Positions 17,642-25,514 of a stretch of DNA of 35,892 nucleotides are shown in pieces. The position numbers and the translations under genes are program-made. The notes under the pieces are model-generated. The model saw only the letters and a program-made list of their open reading frames with translations, was not told where the DNA came from and searched no databases. The stretch comes from Pseudomonadota bacterium (GTDB lineage: Bacteria; Desulfobacterota; Binatia; Binatales; Binataceae): contig JAJPJA010000153.1 in assembly GCA_021324455.1 (NCBI GenBank), positions 1-35,892 of the forward strand, given 5' to 3'. The first letter of the stretch is position 1; every line of letters begins with the position of its first letter.

Positions 17642-18406
17642 ATGTCAGGCAGTCTTGAAGGAAAAACGGCGCTGGTCACCGGCGGCGGTTCAGGAATCGG
17701 CCGCGCCGCGGCTCTGGCCTTTGCCCGCGAGGGCGCGCACGTCGCGATCGTTGACTATGTGCAGGAAGGCGCCAACCAGACCCTGAACATGATCAGAGAG
17801 ATCGGCGAGGGGCGCGTCTTCAAGGCCGACGTCTCCAAACCCGACGAAATCAGGCGCGCCGTGGAGCAGACCGTTGAAACCTACGGGCGGTTGGATTGTG
17901 CCTTCAACAACGCCGGGATTGAAGGTAATACCGCGGCGCGCACCGATCCGTGGGACCACGACAATTGGAACCGCGTGATTGCGATTAATCTGACCGGCGT
18001 CTTCCTGAGCATGCAGTACGAAGTCGAGCAGATGCTCAAGCGGGGCGGCGGCGCGATCGTCAATACGTCCTCGATCATGGGACTGGTCGGAGCCGTGGGA
18101 GCGTTCGCTTACACCGCCGCCAAGCACGGCGTGGCGGGGCTGACGAAATCGGCGGCGCTGCTGTACGCGCAGAAGGGCATCCGGGTCAACGCGGTATGTC
18201 CGGGATACATTCACACCCCGATGGTGGAGCGCAGCGTCGGCATCGGCAGCGAATTCGAGCGCCATATCACCAAACATCTGCAGCCCATCGGCAGGCTGGG
18301 GCGCCCGGAGGAGATTGCCGAAGCGGTGGTATGGTTGTGCTCGCCGGCGGCGTCGCTGGTGACGGGAATCACGATGCCGGTGGACGGCGGGTGCGTGGCG
18401 CAGTAG
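17642..18406 (+). CDS. SDR family oxidoreductase (classical, NAD-type)
   Basis: 254-aa classical short-chain dehydrogenase, the usual length. TGGGSGIG (13-20) binds the cofactor; Asp38 at the end of beta-2 (VAIVDYV) favours NAD over NADP. NNAG is at 89-92, catalytic Ser at 143-144 (NTSS), and YTAAK gives Tyr157 and Lys161. VNAVCPGYIHTPM and the closing VTGITMPVDGG are typical of the glucose-1-dehydrogenase/FabG-like subgroup. Substrate unknown. It converges on smc with a 40-bp gap. Confidence 0.93.
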   Translation: MSGSLEGKTALVTGGGSGIGRAAALAFAREGAHVAIVDYVQEGANQTLNMIREIGEGRVFKADVSKPDEIRRAVEQTVETYGRLDCAFNNAGIEGNTAARTDPWDHDNWNRVIAINLTGVFLSMQYEVEQMLKRGGGAIVNTSSIMGLVGAVGAFAYTAAKHGVAGLTKSAALLYAQKGIRVNAVCPGYIHTPMVERSVGIGSEFERHITKHLQPIGRLGRPEEIAEAVVWLCSPAASLVTGITMPVDGGCVAQ

Positions 18407-18446
18407 TTGGCTGGCCACGGACACCGCGCGTCGCGGCGCAACCCGG

Positions 18447-21400
18447 CTACGCCGCTTCGGGCAGCTTCAGCGATATGATGCGCGATACTCCCGGCTGATC
18501 CATCGTTACGCCGTGGATCTGATCCGCGGTCTGCATCGTGCGCTGGTTGTGCGTGATGATGATGAACTGGGAGCGCGCTTTCAGATCGCGCACCAGCCCG
18601 GTAAACGCCGCGACGCTGAATTCGTCCAGCGGTGCGTCCACTTCGTCCAGCAGGCAGAACGGACTCGGATTGAGCAGGAACAGCGAGAACACCAGCGCCA
18701 GCGCCGACAGCGCCTTCTCGCCGCCGGAGAGCAGCGAAATGTCTTTGACCTTCTTGCCGGCGGGCTGAATCAGGATGTTGACGCCGGATTCCAGCAGTTC
18801 TTCGGAGTTGACCAGTTCCAGGCGGCCTTTGCCGCCCGCCAGCAGTTTGGGAAACACCTCGGAGAAGTTTCTGGCCGCCGCCTCGAAAGTCTCGGCAAAG
18901 CGTTTGCGCGCCTCGCGGTTGAGTTTCTGAACCGTCTGGCTCAGGTCGCGCATCGCCTTTTCCAAATCCTCGCGCTGGATGCTCAGCTCGCCGGCGCGCT
19001 GCTCCAGTTCCTGGACTTCGCTTTCCGCCGCCAGGTTGACCTCGCCGATGCGCTCCAATCGGGTCCGCAGTTCCGCCAGCCGCGCCTCGTCGGCGGCGCC
19101 GTCGCGTCCCTCAAGCGCCGCGCTCAATTCCATCCGCACCGCTTCGAACTCGACGTGGAAGCGCTCAACAAAGCTGTGTGACAGCTCCTGGCAGAGCGTG
19201 GCGGCGCGTTCATGGCGCAATCCGCAATCGATCAGCGCCTGTTCCAGGTTGTCCACTTCAAGGCGCGCCTTGCCGGCAGCTTCGCGCTGCGCCGCAAGTT
19301 CCTGCGCCAACCCTTCGCATCGCGCCTTGCGCTCGCCCACGGCAGCCTCGAGATCGAACTCGCGGCTGCGCGCGGTTTCGTCCTGCTCCGCCAGCCGCAG
19401 CAATTCGGCGGCGAATTCGGTGCGCTCCTTGCGCGCCTGCGCCAACGCTTCGCCGTCGCGAACGATTTGCGCTTCCAGCTCCTCCGCGCGCAGGCTCACC
19501 TGGCGCAGTTCCTGCTCGAGTCCGCGCAGGCTGGCCTTGCGGCTTTCGACTTCGGAGGCCAGCCGCAGCATCCGCTCGCCCAGCGCCTGGGCGCCGGCCT
19601 GGCTGAGATCCAGTTCGCCGCGGAACGACGCCAGCCGCTCCCTGGCGCTGCGTTCTTCCAGCGCCAGCTCTCCCAGTCGCTCGTTGGCCGCGGGCACCTG
19701 CGCTTCGATTTCGGCCAGACGCCGGCGCGCGCCTTCACGCCGCGCCTGGGCGACCACGTTGTTGCGCTCGACGCGCGCCAGCTCGGCGCGCCGCTCGCCA
19801 AGTATCTGCTCGGCGCGCGCGGTTTCCTTGCGCGCCGCGGCCAGATCGGCGTTGGCCTGATCGCGCCGGCGCCGGGCCTCCTCCAGATGCGCCTGGGCCG
19901 CCGCATGCTCGGACTGGATCGCCTCAAGGGCAGCCTGAGCATCTTCGACCGACAATGGGTGGTCGTCGATTTCCGAGGCGGTCTCGGCGTAGCTGCCGCC
20001 GCTGATCATGCTGCCGGGCCAGATCACGTCGCCCTCGCGGGTGACGTACACGGTTCCATGGCCGTTGTTGTTCGCCGCCGCCATCGCCGCGCCCAGGTTG
20101 TCCGCCACAAGCACGTGGCCGAGCATCGCTTCGACCACGGGACGGAAGCCGTCGCGCACGCCGATCGAATCGATCAGGCGGCCGGAGATTCCGGGCTCCG
20201 GCGCCGATGCGAAAGTATGGGCGGTAGCGGATTGGGGAATAAAGCTGAGGCGTCCGCTGCGGGTCTGCTTGAGAATCTCGATTGCGCGGACGGCGAACGC
20301 TGACGAATCGACAATCACGGTGCTGAGCTGGTCGCCCAGAACGGCGCGCAAAGCGGGTTCCAGTTCGCGCGGCGCCGTGATCACTTCCTGCAGGAAGCGC
20401 GGCGGACGATCGGGACCGTCGCCGTTGAGCGATTCCAGCACCACGCGCAGCCGTTCGCCGGCCGCACTGCGGCGCAATCGCTCGACCCGATTGATCGCGG
20501 CCTGCAGCGAGTCGCGCGCGCTCTTGAGCAGGGCGTTGACCCGCTCGACCGCGGCGCGCGCTTCCAGTTCGGTCTCGGCGCTGGCGCTCTGAGCGGCTTC
20601 CTGCTCAACGATGCGGGCGCGGCAGGCTTCGTGCGCTTGCTGGGCTGCATTCAAAGCCTCGCGCGCCGCGGCTATGCGCTGCTCGGCTTGGGCTTCTTCG
20701 CTGGATTCGGATTGCAGGCGGAGGCCGATTTCCTCGCGCTCGCCGGCCAAATCGGCCAGACGTCCCTGGATTACGGCCGCCTCGCGCATGAGGTCGGAGA
20801 TGTGATCCTTGATTTCTTCGCCGCGTTTTTCCTCGCGCCGCAACAGTGCCATCGCGGCTTCATGTTCGCGGCGGATGCGGACCAAATCGCGTTCGATACC
20901 GGCGCCGGCGTTGGTCTCACGCGCCAGGCGGGCGCCCAACTCGGCGCGCGCGGCGCGCGCCGCGGTGACCCGTTGCCTGGTTTCGTCGATCCGATGCTGA
21001 AGGTCAGGCTCGAGCTTTTCCAGCGCGGGCAGACGTCGCTGGATAAAATCGCGCGTCTGCGCGCGCTGCGCCGCCGCCGCACGGATATTTTCCAGCTCGC
21101 TCAAGGCGGACGCCAGCTGCTCCCGTTCGGCTTGCTCAGCCGATCGGGTCTGCTCGAAGGCGGCTTGCAATTCGGACTGGCGGGCGCGGGCCAGGGCGCT
21201 TAGTTCGCGCAATTCGGTCTCGCGCGCGGATTGGGTTTCCAGCTCGGCGCGCTCGGCCAGAAGACGGCGGGCGGCGGACAGACGCTCCAGAGTATCGGCC
21301 TCGGCGCGCAGAATTTTGTAAGTTTCGGCCTTCTTTGCCTGACGCCGGGCGTAGCCGAGTTGGCGTTCGATTTCGCCCAGCACGTCGTTCAGACGGCTGA

Positions 21401-21974
21401 GGTTTTCCTTGACCCGTTCCAGCTTGCGCTCGCTCAGTTCGCGCCGTCCTTTGAACAGGGAAAGTCCGGCCGCTTCTTCCACCAGCGATCGCAGCTCTTC
21501 GGGCTTGGCGTGGATGATCTCTTCGATTTTGCCCTGCTCGATAATCGCGTAGCCCCGGCTATGCACCTGCGAGGCCAGAAACAGTTCGGTGATGTCCTTG
21601 AGCCGGCAGGGAATCTTGTTGAGCAGGTATTCGGAGTCGCCGGAGCGGAACACGCGGCGGGTGACGCAGACTTCACTCAGCGCCGCAAACGGGTCCGGCA
21701 GGCCGCCATGTTCGTCGGCTTCCAGGATCAGCGATACTTCGGCCATGCCGGCGGCAGGATTCTTGTCGTTGCCGGCATAAATCAGGTCCTCGGTGGACTT
21801 GCCGCGCAATCGGGTGGGTGCCTGCTCGCCCAGCACCCAGCGGATCGCGTCGACAATATTGGACTTGCCGCATCCGTTGGGCCCAACCACGGCCGTGCTG
21901 CCCGGTGCGAAACTGATCTGGGTATGTTCCAGAAAGGATTTGAACCCCAGGACTTCAAGGGCCTTTAGATGCAT
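18447..21974 (-). CDS. smc: Chromosome segregation protein SMC
   Basis: 1175-aa condensin ATPase that extrudes and organises chromosomal loops, usually with ScpA and ScpB (not in this window). Walker A is GPNGCGKSN (31-39). Two long coiled-coil arms rich in Ala, Glu and Arg flank a hinge (about 510-660, with RFLQEVITAP, VLGDQLSTVIVD and GHVLVADNLGAAM). The C-terminal head has the signature LLSGGEKALSALAL and Walker B FCLLDEVDAPLDE, then the ITHNQRTM switch. It is complete. The DnaA boxes lie in its upstream region. A GGAGG lies 10 bases before the ATG. Confidence 0.97.
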   Translation of the reverse strand: MHLKALEVLGFKSFLEHTQISFAPGSTAVVGPNGCGKSNIVDAIRWVLGEQAPTRLRGKSTEDLIYAGNDKNPAAGMAEVSLILEADEHGGLPDPFAALSEVCVTRRVFRSGDSEYLLNKIPCRLKDITELFLASQVHSRGYAIIEQGKIEEIIHAKPEELRSLVEEAAGLSLFKGRRELSERKLERVKENLSRLNDVLGEIERQLGYARRQAKKAETYKILRAEADTLERLSAARRLLAERAELETQSARETELRELSALARARQSELQAAFEQTRSAEQAEREQLASALSELENIRAAAAQRAQTRDFIQRRLPALEKLEPDLQHRIDETRQRVTAARAARAELGARLARETNAGAGIERDLVRIRREHEAAMALLRREEKRGEEIKDHISDLMREAAVIQGRLADLAGEREEIGLRLQSESSEEAQAEQRIAAAREALNAAQQAHEACRARIVEQEAAQSASAETELEARAAVERVNALLKSARDSLQAAINRVERLRRSAAGERLRVVLESLNGDGPDRPPRFLQEVITAPRELEPALRAVLGDQLSTVIVDSSAFAVRAIEILKQTRSGRLSFIPQSATAHTFASAPEPGISGRLIDSIGVRDGFRPVVEAMLGHVLVADNLGAAMAAANNNGHGTVYVTREGDVIWPGSMISGGSYAETASEIDDHPLSVEDAQAALEAIQSEHAAAQAHLEEARRRRDQANADLAAARKETARAEQILGERRAELARVERNNVVAQARREGARRRLAEIEAQVPAANERLGELALEERSARERLASFRGELDLSQAGAQALGERMLRLASEVESRKASLRGLEQELRQVSLRAEELEAQIVRDGEALAQARKERTEFAAELLRLAEQDETARSREFDLEAAVGERKARCEGLAQELAAQREAAGKARLEVDNLEQALIDCGLRHERAATLCQELSHSFVERFHVEFEAVRMELSAALEGRDGAADEARLAELRTRLERIGEVNLAAESEVQELEQRAGELSIQREDLEKAMRDLSQTVQKLNREARKRFAETFEAAARNFSEVFPKLLAGGKGRLELVNSEELLESGVNILIQPAGKKVKDISLLSGGEKALSALALVFSLFLLNPSPFCLLDEVDAPLDEFSVAAFTGLVRDLKARSQFIIITHNQRTMQTADQIHGVTMDQPGVSRIISLKLPEAA

Positions 21975-22007
21975 ACCTGCCCCGCCTCCACCACATCTCC
22001 CCCCGTT

Positions 22008-22117
22008 GTATCCACAATCAGATTACAGTATCCGCAGAGGACTACAAGAGGATGGGCCCGACGGTTTCGAACAACCCCATTAGGGGGGAGCTTACCAATT
22101 GTGGATAATGTGGATAA
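22008..22117. promoter_or_regulatory. DnaA-box cluster upstream of smc
   Basis: Two perfect DnaA boxes lie head-to-tail with no gap: TGTGGATAA at 22100-22108 and again at 22109-22117 (TTATCCACA on the minus strand). On the opposite strand are a one-mismatch box GTATCCACA (22008-22016) and a weaker GTATCCGCA (22028-22036), exactly 20 bp apart. All four lie in the 209-bp gap between the HNH gene and smc. This could be a DnaA-controlled promoter, a DnaA-titration site, or part of an origin. Confidence 0.65.
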
Positions 22118-22183
22118 CTTCTGCCGACGCGCCGTTAAAAGTGCTCAATTACGCATCAGTATCGGTAAAGAACTCCAAGACGG

Positions 22184-22828
22184 CTAATCCTGAATGAGTT
22201 CGCTGTTCCAATAGGCGCTGTCCAGCGTGCTCAGGAACGGCATCCATTCCTTATGATGGCGCAGGCTGAAATTCTCCAGGTTGAAGGCGGTCCATTCGGG
22301 GCGCCGGGGCTTTTTGATCAGGCGCATCCCGGCTTCCTCGGGAGTCCGGCCACCCTTTTTGCGGTTGCAGTTGTGGCAGGAACAAACAACGTTCTCCCAC
22401 GACGAACCACCACCGCGCGAACGCGGCACCACATGATCCAAATTCAACTCCGAGCGCGAGAAGCGATGCCCGCAGTACTGGCAGGTGTTGCTGTCGCGAG
22501 CGTAGATGTTGAAGCGCGAAAAGCGGACGTGGCGCTTGGGCACGCGCTCGTAGGCGATCAGCAGCAAGACCCGCGGGACCCGGATAAAGCCGCCCACGAT
22601 TCCCAGCCGCTCATGATGCAGTTCGACGGCCAGGTCGCGCCAACTGTCGAAATCGAAGGTCCGGTAATGCTCGTCGACCGCGTGAGCGACACCCTGGTAA
22701 AGGAGCGCAAAGGCACGCTTGACCGAAGTGATGTGCACCGGCAGATAGGAGCGATTGAGGACCAGAACTTTGCTGTTAAGCAGGCTGAGTCCGGCTGCAC
22801 TGGGAATGGTGTTAGCTGCCGCCGCCAT
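22184..22828 (-). CDS. HNH endonuclease
   Basis: 214-aa protein. The N-terminal 100 residues (LLNSKVLVLNRSYLPVHITS, VKRAFALLYQGVAHAVD) are the conserved leader found in stand-alone bacterial HNH proteins. The HNH core follows: CQYCG (Cys116, Cys119), LNLDHVVPRSRGG (Asp131, His132), WENVV (Asn146) and CHNCNRKKGGRT (Cys151, Cys154), a zinc-stabilised beta-beta-alpha-metal fold that nicks or cuts DNA. This type is widespread in chromosomes and its job is unclear. No ribosome-binding site precedes the ATG, and a promoter candidate sits so close that the mRNA may be leaderless. Confidence 0.92.
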   Translation of the reverse strand: MAAAANTIPSAAGLSLLNSKVLVLNRSYLPVHITSVKRAFALLYQGVAHAVDEHYRTFDFDSWRDLAVELHHERLGIVGGFIRVPRVLLLIAYERVPKRHVRFSRFNIYARDSNTCQYCGHRFSRSELNLDHVVPRSRGGGSSWENVVCSCHNCNRKKGGRTPEEAGMRLIKKPRRPEWTAFNLENFSLRHHKEWMPFLSTLDSAYWNSELIQD

Positions 22829-22837
22829 TTTAAAACA

Positions 22838-22865
22838 GGTTTATCGATAACCCCATCCAAGTCAA
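22838..22865 (-). promoter_or_regulatory. Possible promoter giving a near-leaderless HNH mRNA
   Basis: On the minus strand TTGACT (22865-22860) and TAAACC (22843-22838) are 16 bases apart. The start would be near 22831, three bases before the HNH ATG, which agrees with the missing ribosome-binding site. A near-palindrome GGTTTATCGATAACC (22838-22852) overlaps it. The -10 is weak. Confidence 0.35.
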
Positions 22866-23062
22866 GCGCTCGTCTTGCCGCCCTCTGCCTTGCGTCCGCT
22901 TGGCGCCATTTCCTATGATTGGTGGCGGTGGAGTATGCGGGGCAGGTTATCAGGAGGCGTTTCTTTCTTCGGGGGTGACCCTCGCCCCGCGTCACCGCTT
23001 CCCCCGCTGCTATCCGTCCGGGCAGACCGGCGCCCGACCATCCGATTTGAAACGAGCCTGGT

Positions 23063-24697
23063 GTGAGACGCGAACTGATTATTAATGCTTGTGCGCTGGA
23101 AGTGCGGGTTGCACTTCTGGAGGACCGCGTTCTTACCGAATTCATGGTCGAGCGCAATGCCCAACGCGGCCTGGCCGGTAACATCTACAAGGGCCGCGTG
23201 ATGCGCGTGCTGCCCGGGATGCAGGCCGCCTTTGTCGATATCGGCCTGGAAAAGGCCGGCTTCCTCCACGTCTCCGATTTTCTCGACGAGGTCGGTGCGT
23301 TTGGAGCCTTGGCACGCGAAATGGAAGAGGGCGAGGTCGAAACCGAGCCGGTCGGAACCGATTCCGAACCCCCCTCCGATATGCCCACGCCGGAAGACGG
23401 CGCCGAGGGGCATCTGGAAGACGATGAAGACGGCGCCAAATCTCATCGCAAGCCCCGGCGCCGCCAGCATAAGCGCAGCCGTCTGCCGATCGAACAGCAA
23501 CTGCGCCGCAACCAGGAGATAATTGTCCAGATAGCCAAGGAGCCGATCGGTACCAAGGGCTCGCGTCTGACGTCATTTATATCGCTGGCCGGCCGCCATT
23601 TGGTCTACATGCCGACCACCAATCATCTGGGCATGTCGCGGCGCATCGAAAGCGCCGAAGAGCGCAACCGCCTGCGCAGCATCGTCGGCGAAGTTCGTCC
23701 CCCACAGGGCGGATTCATCATCCGCACCGCCTGTGAAGGAGTGTCCAAGCGCGAAATCCAGCAGGACGTGAATTTCCTTACGCGGCTGTGGGCCGACGTG
23801 GTGAAGAAGGCCGAAAGCCAGCCGCCCGCAACGCTGCTCTACGCCGACCTCGATCTGGCGCTGCGCGCGATTCGCGACCTCTTTTCCACCGACGTCGACC
23901 GCCTATGGTGCGACCATCCGCCGACCTACGAACGTATCGCCCAGTTCGTGCAGCAATACCTGCCGCGGCTGCGCTCGCGCGTGTCGCTGTACGAAGGCCA
24001 GGAGCCGATCTTCGACCACTTCGGCATCGAGCCGCAGATCGAACGCGCACTGGAGCGCAAGGTATGGCTCAAGTCGGGCGGCTATCTTGTCTTCGATCAG
24101 GCCGAAGCGCTGACCGCAATCGACGTCAACACCGGACGCTTCGTGGGCAAGAAGAACCAGGAAGAAACCGTACTCAAGACCAACCTGGAGGCGGTCGAGG
24201 AAGTTGCCAATCAACTGCGCCTGCGCAATATCGGCGGTATCATCATCGTCGACTTCATCGACATGACCAAAGAGGGCAACCGCAAGCGGGTCAGCGAGGC
24301 GCTGTCGCAGGCGCTGCGGCGGGACAAGGCCCGCACTTCCATGTTCAAGATTTCCGAGCTGGGACTGGTGCAGATGACGCGCAAACGCACGCGCGACAGC
24401 CTGCAGGCGATGCTCACGGAGCAGTGTCCGCGATGCGACGGACGCGCGGTAATCAAGTCGATGCCGACGCTGGCGGCCGAGGTTCTGCGCGGAATCCAGC
24501 GCGACGCGTCGCGCCGCAATCACGGCGGGATGCTGCTGGTCAAGCTCAACCCCGACATGGCGCGCTACCTCTACGGTCCCGGATTCAAGGGACTCGAAGA
24601 GTTGGAGCAGCGCTTCGAAGTAAAAGTCGTGCTGAAGTCCAAGGACGGTCTTGAACCCGGCGCGTTCGAGATAAGCCAGGCGCCCGCGGCCGCCTGA
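23063..24697 (+). CDS. rng: Ribonuclease G (RNase E/G family)
   Basis: 544-aa endoribonuclease that cuts single-stranded RNA in rRNA maturation and mRNA decay. An S1 domain (about 38-180) contains GNIYKGRVMRVLPGMQAAFV and is split by a 60-residue insert (about 82-142), first acidic (EEGEVETEPVG, EDDEDG) then basic (RKPRRRQHKR). The 5'-sensor/DNase-like catalytic region has AIDVNTGRFVGKKNQEET with Asp354 and IIIVDFIDM with Asp397, both Mg ligands. Zn-link CPRCDG (455-460) holds the dimer. Start is the GTG at 23063, the first start after an in-frame stop. No RNase E scaffold tail is present, so RNase G is preferred. Confidence 0.95.
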   Translation: MRRELIINACALEVRVALLEDRVLTEFMVERNAQRGLAGNIYKGRVMRVLPGMQAAFVDIGLEKAGFLHVSDFLDEVGAFGALAREMEEGEVETEPVGTDSEPPSDMPTPEDGAEGHLEDDEDGAKSHRKPRRRQHKRSRLPIEQQLRRNQEIIVQIAKEPIGTKGSRLTSFISLAGRHLVYMPTTNHLGMSRRIESAEERNRLRSIVGEVRPPQGGFIIRTACEGVSKREIQQDVNFLTRLWADVVKKAESQPPATLLYADLDLALRAIRDLFSTDVDRLWCDHPPTYERIAQFVQQYLPRLRSRVSLYEGQEPIFDHFGIEPQIERALERKVWLKSGGYLVFDQAEALTAIDVNTGRFVGKKNQEETVLKTNLEAVEEVANQLRLRNIGGIIIVDFIDMTKEGNRKRVSEALSQALRRDKARTSMFKISELGLVQMTRKRTRDSLQAMLTEQCPRCDGRAVIKSMPTLAAEVLRGIQRDASRRNHGGMLLVKLNPDMARYLYGPGFKGLEELEQRFEVKVVLKSKDGLEPGAFEISQAPAAA

Positions 24698-24720
24698 ACC
24701 CCGCTGCGCGGGGCGCGGCC
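24688..24720 (+). terminator. Two-part GC hairpin at the end of rng
   Basis: Outer GGCCGC/GCGGCC (24688-24693 with 24715-24720) and inner CCCCGC/GCGGGG (24699-24704 with 24708-24713) with a 3-base loop. It overlaps the last rng codons and stop. No T-run follows. Confidence 0.45.
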
Positions 24721-24723
24721 TGA

Positions 24724-24831
24724 ATTCGTCAATCGCCCGGACCGACCGACACTCAGGGATGGGGCTCTGCGTTCAAGTCGCTGACGCCGCAGGAGCGGCC
24801 GGAACTGCTGAATTTTCTCAAGACGATCTGA
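24724..24831 (+). pseudogene. Possible C-terminal remnant of a cytochrome-type protein
   Basis: The frame reads ...GWGSAFKSLTPQERPEL and then LLNFLKTI followed by TGA at 24829-24831. This Leu-Thr-Pro-x-Glu-Arg-x-x-Leu-x-x-Phe-Leu ending is the usual last helix of c-type cytochromes and di-haem peroxidase-like proteins. Upstream, the frame closes at a TGA (24721-24723) with no start or CXXCH haem motif. It appears to be a 35-codon relic of a deleted gene; the short length makes chance resemblance possible. Confidence 0.35.
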
Positions 24832-24896
24832 GCTCGAACAGCCCACGGAAAAGAACACTTCGGGCGTGATTCATCGGCCATGACTGCGGCCTGGGT

Positions 24897-25433
24897 TCAG
24901 CTCTCCTCGGGCAACAGCGTGTCGTAGCCGGCGCGCGCAAGTGCGCGGCGGGCCGCGGGGAGCACCTTCGGACCGTCGTTGAACGGCGCGGCGGGCACTT
25001 CGGGGGCGCTGCGCAGTTGCGCGACTATCCGATCCGATTCCGCAGCCGCAAGCCGGTCGCAATCTTCATAAACTCCCCCGCGGCACTCTTCCAGTTGATT
25101 GTGCGCGTTGAGGATAGCTCTGAGGGCGGCGACGATGCGCGGCGTCGGAGTGGGTACCAGCAGCGCGGCAATGGCGCCGTGATCCAGCCGAATCCGGGCC
25201 GCGGCCGCCAGCGCCTGATTGCCGTTGAGCCGCTGTGCCGCCGGCAGCAGGATCTTCTCCTCCATCGCGATATGCTTGAGCAGGGCGCGCCTGAATTCGC
25301 CGTAGGGCACTGGATCGATGCGCTCTGGATCGGCGGCCGCGCGATTTAACAACGCGTCCAGACGGGCGTGGTCCGCCGCCAGCATACGCCCGATCGGGCC
25401 GCGCGCCGCATCTTGCTCGATCTCCGCCGCCAT
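24897..25433 (-). CDS. Hemerythrin HHE domain protein
   Basis: 178-aa protein with a four-helix hemerythrin-like di-iron fold. Ligand pattern: His22 (AADHARLD), His54 and Glu58 (LLKHIAMEEKILLP), His85 (RLDHGAI), and His111 and Glu115 (NAHNQLEE), matching HHE domains. Such proteins bind O2 or NO or sense iron. The C-terminal 45 residues (from about 133) are a helical tail. It is divergent from hisS, sharing an 80-bp intergenic region. Confidence 0.88.
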   Translation of the reverse strand: MAAEIEQDAARGPIGRMLAADHARLDALLNRAAADPERIDPVPYGEFRRALLKHIAMEEKILLPAAQRLNGNQALAAAARIRLDHGAIAALLVPTPTPRIVAALRAILNAHNQLEECRGGVYEDCDRLAAAESDRIVAQLRSAPEVPAAPFNDGPKVLPAARRALARAGYDTLLPEES

Positions 25434-25514
25434 CTGCCGCCACAGCTTAGCCCGGTTGCGAACAGCCGGGAAAGACTCGAAAATGAATATCTATCTGATC
25501 AATCGGAACACAGC

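Noticed and set aside
19212..20303. A 363-codon plus frame inside smc
   Set aside because: Antisense to the SMC coiled coil, whose regular codon pattern leaves the opposite frame open; no motif.
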